The position numbers and the translations under genes are program-made. Positions 23,876-26,991 of a stretch of 26,991 nucleotides of DNA are shown piece by piece. The notes beneath the pieces are model-generated. The model worked only from the letters and a program-made list of their open reading frames with translations, did not search any database and was not told the DNA's origin. This DNA comes from a virus. Position 1 is the stretch's first letter. Each line of letters starts with the position of its first letter. Location: the IMG/VR virus record IMGVR_UViG_3300005289_000081, positions 1-26,991 of that record, one strand, 5' to 3'.

Positions 23876-23991
23876 GACCAGTCCCCCCTGGTGCTATGCG
23901 GGGCGCGCGCTGAACGCCGCGAGGCGGTGCCCGATGACACCGCGCTGGGGGCCTTGCGAGCCGTACCAGACGGCCCTCCGGGTATATTCAT
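23872..23991 (-). CDS. Possible 39-residue basic coupled ORF
   Basis: A short frame bridging the ~110-base gap between the 80-residue gene and the helicase. Its ATG overlaps the upstream TGA and its TGA overlaps the helicase ATG, both as ATGA. The peptide begins MNIPGGPSGTARKAPSAV and continues with Ser, Arg and Ala; it has no Glu, one Asp, and a net positive charge. GGGAGG lies about 12 bases before the ATG. It may be a small nucleic-acid-binding peptide, or a frame kept open to couple translation into the helicase. Composition is low-complexity, so caution is needed. Confidence 0.45.
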   Translation of the reverse strand: MNIPGGPSGTARKAPSAVSSGTASRRSARAPHSTRGDWS

Positions 23992-24230
23992 TTCTTGATG
24001 GCCTCCCGATCGCCACGGACAGGGCAACTTTCACCCAAGTCCTTTTTGGAAAGCACGATCTTGGCGTCACGAAGGAACCGCCAGCCTGTGACGCGCGGGT
24101 CCGTGCCGACAGTGTCCCACTGATAGCCCCTTGCCTTCGACAGCCGCTTGGCCGCCGCTATTTCCTCCCGTGTGAAGAGGGCAAACACGGGCGCCAGTTT
24201 GTAACCCATGCAGTCGCGGGTGCGGGGCAT
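23988..24230 (-). CDS. Hypothetical protein in replication operon (80 aa)
   Basis: An 80-residue basic protein. The core APVFALFTREEIAAAKRLSKARGYQWDTVG is an amphipathic helical segment followed by GWRFLRDAKIVLSKKDLG. The charged Arg/Lys-rich surface could contact nucleic acid. The start at 24230 overlaps the stop of the 99-residue gene (TGATG), which argues against the internal Met8. It precedes the helicase and follows the primase and 99-residue genes. Family not recognised. Confidence 0.6.
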   Translation of the reverse strand: MPRTRDCMGYKLAPVFALFTREEIAAAKRLSKARGYQWDTVGTDPRVTGWRFLRDAKIVLSKKDLGESCPVRGDREAIKK

Positions 24231-24529
24231 CAGGCGGGCTTCTCGATATTGATCTTTGGGCCCCAGAAGAAATCAAGTGGCCATTGAGTGATAGGGATAC
24301 CGAATACCTGCACAGAGAAGTGCTCGGGATCATCAATGTCGCCAAAAGGATCGTTTTCGTTGACCTCAACTATTTCCCATCCACCGGAGCACCAGCTTGA
24401 CTTGCCGTCATCATCCGTTTCTGGCGTCAGCTTTACGCCGCCGGGAACATCCTGGTGATAGAGTATTCCGCCGCTGGGCGTCTTGAGTTTCGCCCAATAG
24501 TAACTGGGTTCTGTAGGCATCTGGCTCAT
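24230..24529 (-). CDS. Hypothetical protein in replication operon (99 aa)
   Basis: A 99-residue protein starting MSQMPTEPSYYWAKLKTPSG. It is rich in short beta-like aromatic motifs (GILYHQDVPGGVKL, WCSGGWEIVEV, FFWGPKINIEK) with acidic loops (NENDPFGDIDDPE). The start at 24529 overlaps the primase stop (ATGA), so longer upstream readings in the same frame are shadows of the primase. Base composition is slightly less GC-rich than the neighbours, hinting at a later insertion. No family recognised; a beta-rich accessory protein is all that can be said. Confidence 0.6.
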   Translation of the reverse strand: MSQMPTEPSYYWAKLKTPSGGILYHQDVPGGVKLTPETDDDGKSSWCSGGWEIVEVNENDPFGDIDDPEHFSVQVFGIPITQWPLDFFWGPKINIEKPA

Positions 24530-25677
24530 TCGGCCCGTTCCTTTCCGGTGAGCATGTCGTTGAAGTCTTTGAATTGCTGCGGCGGGAAGATGGTGCGGAC
24601 AGTCCGCCCCCGCGCCTGATGCTCGGCGATCGCGCGCTCCAGCGCCTCGATCGGCTCCGGCTTCATGTCGTTCTGCCCGATGATGACCAGCGCGCCGATC
24701 TGTTCGGGCAGTTCGACCGCCCCCATCTTGCTGAGCGACACGCCCGCGATCACACGCAGCTGCGGCCGCACGAACGCGATCGACAGCCCATCCTCGATCC
24801 CTTCGGACATATAGACATCGGTGCCCGCCGGTATGTTGCGCAGCGGGTGGCGATGATCGCCCTTCCACAGCGGAATATGGCCGCCGATCGACGGGCCCAG
24901 CGTCAGCTTCGCATCGTTCAGCGAGGCCTTGCGAACCGGCCCGGCTTTGCCCTCCGATACGTCCAGATAGGTCCGGTGGACGCCGCGCAGGCCGCCATCC
25001 AGCCCCATGACGCAGGCCACCATGGTCGGGATTTTCGCGCGATCGCGACCATCGCGCTCCGCCAATTCCGTGCACCACGCCGCCGGATGATAGCGCAGGC
25101 TGCCCGGCACCTTCCCCAGCTGGGCAAGGTCGATGCCACGCCCCGCCAGATAGCCGAAAGCCGGGGTGCGGCCATCAGGACCGGCAATCCGCGCGCTGCC
25201 ATTCCACAGCCGCTGCGCGCTCGACCGCTTGGCCTCGCGTTCCTCTGCCTCGGCAATCTCCGCTTCCTGCCGCCGCTTGTCCGATTCCGCGCGCGATCGC
25301 GCAAAATCCTGCTCGCTCATCCGGTCGACGCCGACCAGGCGCTTGGCCTCGGCGAAACCCTTGGCGAAATCACCCTTCCATTCGCGCTCGACATAGAGCG
25401 ACAGGATATCGCCACCGGCGCCGGGCTGTCCCCGCGCCAAGCCGAAATCATTCCATGATCCCTGCTTGCTGCCCGATAGATTGACCTTGAGCGAATAGCT
25501 CCCGGTCTTTTCGTCCCGGATATTGGACGTTTCCCAGAAATTGCCCGACTTGCGCCCGTTCGGCAGCAGCATCCGGGCGAACTCGGCCGCGCGGGCGTTC
25601 ATCCGCTCGCGCACCTCATCCACCTCGGCGCGCATCCGGCGCTGGCGTTCCGCATCGCTGTCCCCGCCCCCGCGCAT
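24526..25677 (-). CDS. Toprim-domain DNA primase
   Basis: A 383-residue primase of the phage Toprim type. Residues 72-95 (GSWNDFGLARGQPGAGGDILSLY) match the phage primase N-terminal region. The Toprim domain spans about 285-375: catalytic Glu292 in MSEGIEDGLS, the DxD region GQND (334-337) and KDFND (370-374). The first Asp of the usual DxD pair is Gln335, so metal binding may differ. No zinc-finger Cys cluster is visible. The gene follows the XRE regulator by 2 bases and is coupled to the 99-residue gene. It would make primers for the helicase further down the operon. Confidence 0.78.
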   Translation of the reverse strand: MRGGGDSDAERQRRMRAEVDEVRERMNARAAEFARMLLPNGRKSGNFWETSNIRDEKTGSYSLKVNLSGSKQGSWNDFGLARGQPGAGGDILSLYVEREWKGDFAKGFAEAKRLVGVDRMSEQDFARSRAESDKRRQEAEIAEAEEREAKRSSAQRLWNGSARIAGPDGRTPAFGYLAGRGIDLAQLGKVPGSLRYHPAAWCTELAERDGRDRAKIPTMVACVMGLDGGLRGVHRTYLDVSEGKAGPVRKASLNDAKLTLGPSIGGHIPLWKGDHRHPLRNIPAGTDVYMSEGIEDGLSIAFVRPQLRVIAGVSLSKMGAVELPEQIGALVIIGQNDMKPEPIEALERAIAEHQARGRTVRTIFPPQQFKDFNDMLTGKERAE

Positions 25678-25679
25678 CG

Positions 25680-25985
25680 TCAGCCCGTCGCTCGAAATTC
25701 GGACCGGGCGCGTTCGGCTTCCAGATTGCGGGCGATCCGGTAAGGCACCCCGTTCTTGAAATAGAAATCATTGGGCATCAGGCCAGTGAGGTCGCAGATC
25801 GCCACCATATTGGCCTGCGTCGGGATCTTCCGGCCTTCCTCCCAATCCTGCCAGACCGGCGGTTTCACGCCCACACGACGCGCAGCCTCGCTGATCGACA
25901 TGACGCGCCGATGGTTGCGGCGGGGCTCCTCATAGGTTTGAGAGAGACGCCAAGATTTGAGTGGATGCAGGGGCTTAGTTGCCAT
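25680..25985 (-). CDS. XRE-type regulator of the early/replication operon
   Basis: A 101-residue DNA-binding protein. Residues about 28-75 form an XRE/Cro-type helix-turn-helix (MSISEAARRVGVKPPVWQDW then EEGRKIPTQANMVAICDLTG), preceded by the basic HPLKSWRLSQTYEEPRRNHRR. The C-terminal tail is short, with no dimerisation or protease domain. The ATG at 25985 has no ribosome site but lies 7 bases after a minus-strand -10 (TAATTG), so a leaderless mRNA is likely. It heads the replication operon, like Cro- or CII-type regulators, and faces a second XRE gene across a shared operator. Confidence 0.75.
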   Translation of the reverse strand: MATKPLHPLKSWRLSQTYEEPRRNHRRVMSISEAARRVGVKPPVWQDWEEGRKIPTQANMVAICDLTGLMPNDFYFKNGVPYRIARNLEAERARSEFRATG

Positions 25986-26006
25986 ACGGCTCAATTAAGC
26001 TATATG
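25979..26006 (+). promoter_or_regulatory. Rightward promoter of the second XRE gene
   Basis: TTGCCA (25979-25984), a 16-base spacer and TATATG (26001-26006). The ATG at 26015 is 9 bases after the -10, so the mRNA may be leaderless. It overlaps the leftward promoter and operator O5. Confidence 0.5.
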
Positions 26007-26021
26007 CTGAAATCATGACAA
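25992..26021 (-). promoter_or_regulatory. Leftward promoter of the replication operon
   Basis: Minus strand TTGTCA (26021-26016), an 18-base spacer and TAATTG (25997-25992). It is the near twin of the late promoter at 18127-18156. The XRE gene ATG follows the -10 after 6 bases. Confidence 0.5.
25995..26011. promoter_or_regulatory. Operator O5 in the divergent regulator promoters
   Basis: TTAAGC-TATAT-GCTGAA, the best match to the family. It covers the -10 of the rightward promoter and the spacer of the leftward one, so one bound protein would affect both XRE genes. Confidence 0.72.
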
Positions 26022-26443
26022 GACCTGCCGGAACATTTTTTCAGCAAGGGGCCGTGGGACAGCAAACTGGGGCACGGATTATACCGTTTCCCATGCAGAA
26101 AAAGCTTCCCAACCGCGTCCGCGAACTGCGCAAGCTGCACAAGCTGACACTGGAAGAACTCGCCGATCGCGTTGGCATGACCGCCGCGCACCTGTCCGAC
26201 ATCGAGCGCAGCAACCGACGCCTGTCGACGCACTGGATGGCGCTACTGGCGAAGCAACTGCGCGTCGGTCAGGCGGACCTGCTAAATGAGGAAGATCGCG
26301 GCGTCATCGGCGACGAAGGGCTGCACCGCCTCAAGGAACTTTATTCGGCCGCCTCGCTCGACCAGCAGCAGGCGCTGCTGCACGTCGCGGAAGCCATGCT
26401 TGGCTTCAAAAGCGAGCCCTCGGAACTTAAAAAGGCGGGCTGA
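26015..26443 (+). CDS. XRE-type regulator, probable lysogeny repressor
   Basis: A 142-residue protein. An XRE helix-turn-helix spans about residues 31-90 (LPNRVRELRKLHKLTLEELA then DRVGMTAAHLSDIERSNRRL). The C-terminal part is helical (GLHRLKELYSAASLDQQQALLHVAEAML), probably for dimerisation, with no S24/LexA-like protease domain. I choose the ATG at 26015 because it lies 9 bases after a -10 box; the next candidate, Met27 at 26093-26095, has no ribosome site. It diverges from the leftward XRE gene around operator O5. It is a candidate binder of the operator family. Induction could not use standard RecA-stimulated self-cleavage of this protein. Confidence 0.75.
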   Translation: MTRPAGTFFQQGAVGQQTGARIIPFPMQKKLPNRVRELRKLHKLTLEELADRVGMTAAHLSDIERSNRRLSTHWMALLAKQLRVGQADLLNEEDRGVIGDEGLHRLKELYSAASLDQQQALLHVAEAMLGFKSEPSELKKAG

Positions 26444-26498
26444 TCCGAACCCTCCGGGCCGATTCGGCCAGCGGAATCCGCCCCTTAGCGGGACATAA

Positions 26499-26515
26499 AT
26501 CAGCAAATAGCTGAA
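26499..26515. promoter_or_regulatory. Operator O6 upstream of the right-edge gene
   Basis: ATCAGC-AAATA-GCTGAA, with perfect dyad TCAGC/GCTGA. Its centre lies 35 bases from operator O7. It is upstream of the -35 of the promoter at 26524, so the pair may allow cooperative binding. Confidence 0.65.
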
Positions 26516-26523
26516 TTTTTCTG

Positions 26524-26552
26524 TTGATTGATTTTCAGCAAATAGCTTAAGA
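26524..26552 (+). promoter_or_regulatory. Promoter of the right-edge DNA-binding gene
   Basis: TTGATT (26524-26529), a 17-base spacer and TTAAGA (26547-26552), ending 28 bases before the ATG at 26581. Operator O7 covers the spacer and -10. Confidence 0.6.
26534..26550. promoter_or_regulatory. Operator O7 in the right-edge promoter
   Basis: TTCAGC-AAATA-GCTTAA; its reverse complement TTAAGC-TATTT-GCTGAA is identical to operator O4 at the early promoter. It lies inside the promoter at 26524-26552. Confidence 0.7.
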
Positions 26553-26580
26553 ACAGGCTTCCACCCAACAGGAGGCCTTT

Positions 26581-26991
26581 ATGCGAAATGCTGAAATCCT
26601 CGCGTTCCCAACGCCATCAGTTCCCCCACCGAGACCATCGATACAGCCGCCGCTGCCCGTGCTTTCGCGCAGCGTCCGCGACATCGCCCTACCCGAAATC
26701 GCCCACAGGCTGGGCATCGACCGGCTAGAGGCGGCGACCATCGTCAAGCATCTGCGCACCCTCGCCACTGGCAAGGGGTTCCCGCTTCCGCGCACCGCCC
26801 GCTTCTGGCGCGGCGAGGAAGTCTGCGGCCCCAAGCGCATCGTCGCCCGCTCCATCTGGAACCGCTACGAAGTCGACCAGTGGTTCGAGGATCGCGATCC
26901 GCCAGCGGCGCGCGCGGTCAAGCAGCGCCTGCGGCAAGAAGCCCTGCGCGAGGAAATGGCGGGCCGCGCTGTGGCCGCCGCGTCCCCGCGC
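26581..26991 (+). CDS. DNA-binding protein, N-terminal part (cut by right edge)
   Basis: The frame is open to the window edge (137 codons, no stop). The start is supported by AGGAGG 6 bases upstream. After a Pro-rich N-terminus (residues 10-28), residues about 31-100 look like a helix-turn-helix: RDIALPEIAHRLGIDRLEA followed by a wing-like GKGFPLPRTARFW and the helix IWNRYEVDQWFEDR, reminiscent of excisionase/AlpA- or MerR-like DNA binders. The visible end is a charged helix. It has its own operator-flanked promoter. Family and full length cannot be seen. Confidence 0.6.
   Translation, partial: MRNAEILAFPTPSVPPPRPSIQPPLPVLSRSVRDIALPEIAHRLGIDRLEAATIVKHLRTLATGKGFPLPRTARFWRGEEVCGPKRIVARSIWNRYEVDQWFEDRDPPAARAVKQRLRQEALREEMAGRAVAAASPR

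Noticed and set aside
24530-25078. Long upstream extension of the 99-residue gene
   Set aside because: It runs out of frame through the Toprim primase; the ATG at 24529 overlaps the primase stop.
26444-26498. Terminator after the rightward XRE gene
   Set aside because: Only short 4-5 bp stems (for example GGCCG-ATT-CGGCC) without a T run; too weak to call.
1-26991. CRISPR array, tRNA or rRNA genes, insertion sequence or attachment site
   Set aside because: No regular spaced repeats, cloverleaf, transposase or integrase was seen in the window; attachment sites cannot be placed without both prophage ends.

Overview
The window is a GC-rich block of phage genes. It is most likely a temperate, short-tailed (podovirus-type) phage or prophage of an alphaproteobacterium. 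I favour a sphingomonad-like host from codon bias and protein style; this is inference. The virion gene order matches T7-like podoviruses: terminase, 7.3-like protein, connector/portal, scaffold, major capsid, tail tubular A and B, then internal virion proteins. No phage-type RNA polymerase, DNA polymerase, integrase, holin or separate endolysin is visible, so these are absent or lie outside the window. Both window ends cut through open genes.

Layout. (1) 1-18118, minus strand: late operon, read leftward from the terminase small subunit to a very large virion protein cut by the left edge. Most genes touch or overlap. A ~230-base gap with its own promoter precedes the major capsid gene. (2) 18119-18663: intergenic control region with a leftward promoter, a cluster of TGTTCCA repeats, a long inverted repeat, a rho-independent terminator and a rightward promoter. 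(3) 18664-20889, plus strand: six small early genes of mostly unknown function, several with zinc-ligand patterns or beta-clamp-like QLDLF motifs. (4) 20892-21491: a divergent pair, an exported-protein candidate (minus) and a 58-residue protein (plus). (5) 21568-25985, minus strand: early/replication operon with an XRE-type regulator, Toprim primase, two small proteins, an SF3-like helicase and short coupled ORFs. (6) 25979-26991, plus strand: a second XRE regulator divergent from the first, then a DNA-binding protein cut by the right edge.

The main discovery is a family of seven 17-bp operators (TTNAGC-N5-GCTKAA). They sit almost only in the AT-rich intergenic promoters of all the main transcription units: capsid (two), late operon, rightward early operon, the divergent regulator pair, and the right-edge gene (two). 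In several of them the site fills the -35/-10 spacer. This looks like one repressor circuit controlling the whole phage. One or both XRE proteins are the likely binders. Neither carries a LexA/CI-like autoprotease domain, and both start within 7 to 9 bases of a -10 box, which suggests leaderless mRNAs.

Second, three short ORFs (62, 39 and 28 codons) fill apparent gaps and are joined at both ends by ATGA start/stop overlaps. At least the 28-residue membrane peptide and the 39-residue basic peptide look like genuine overlooked genes.
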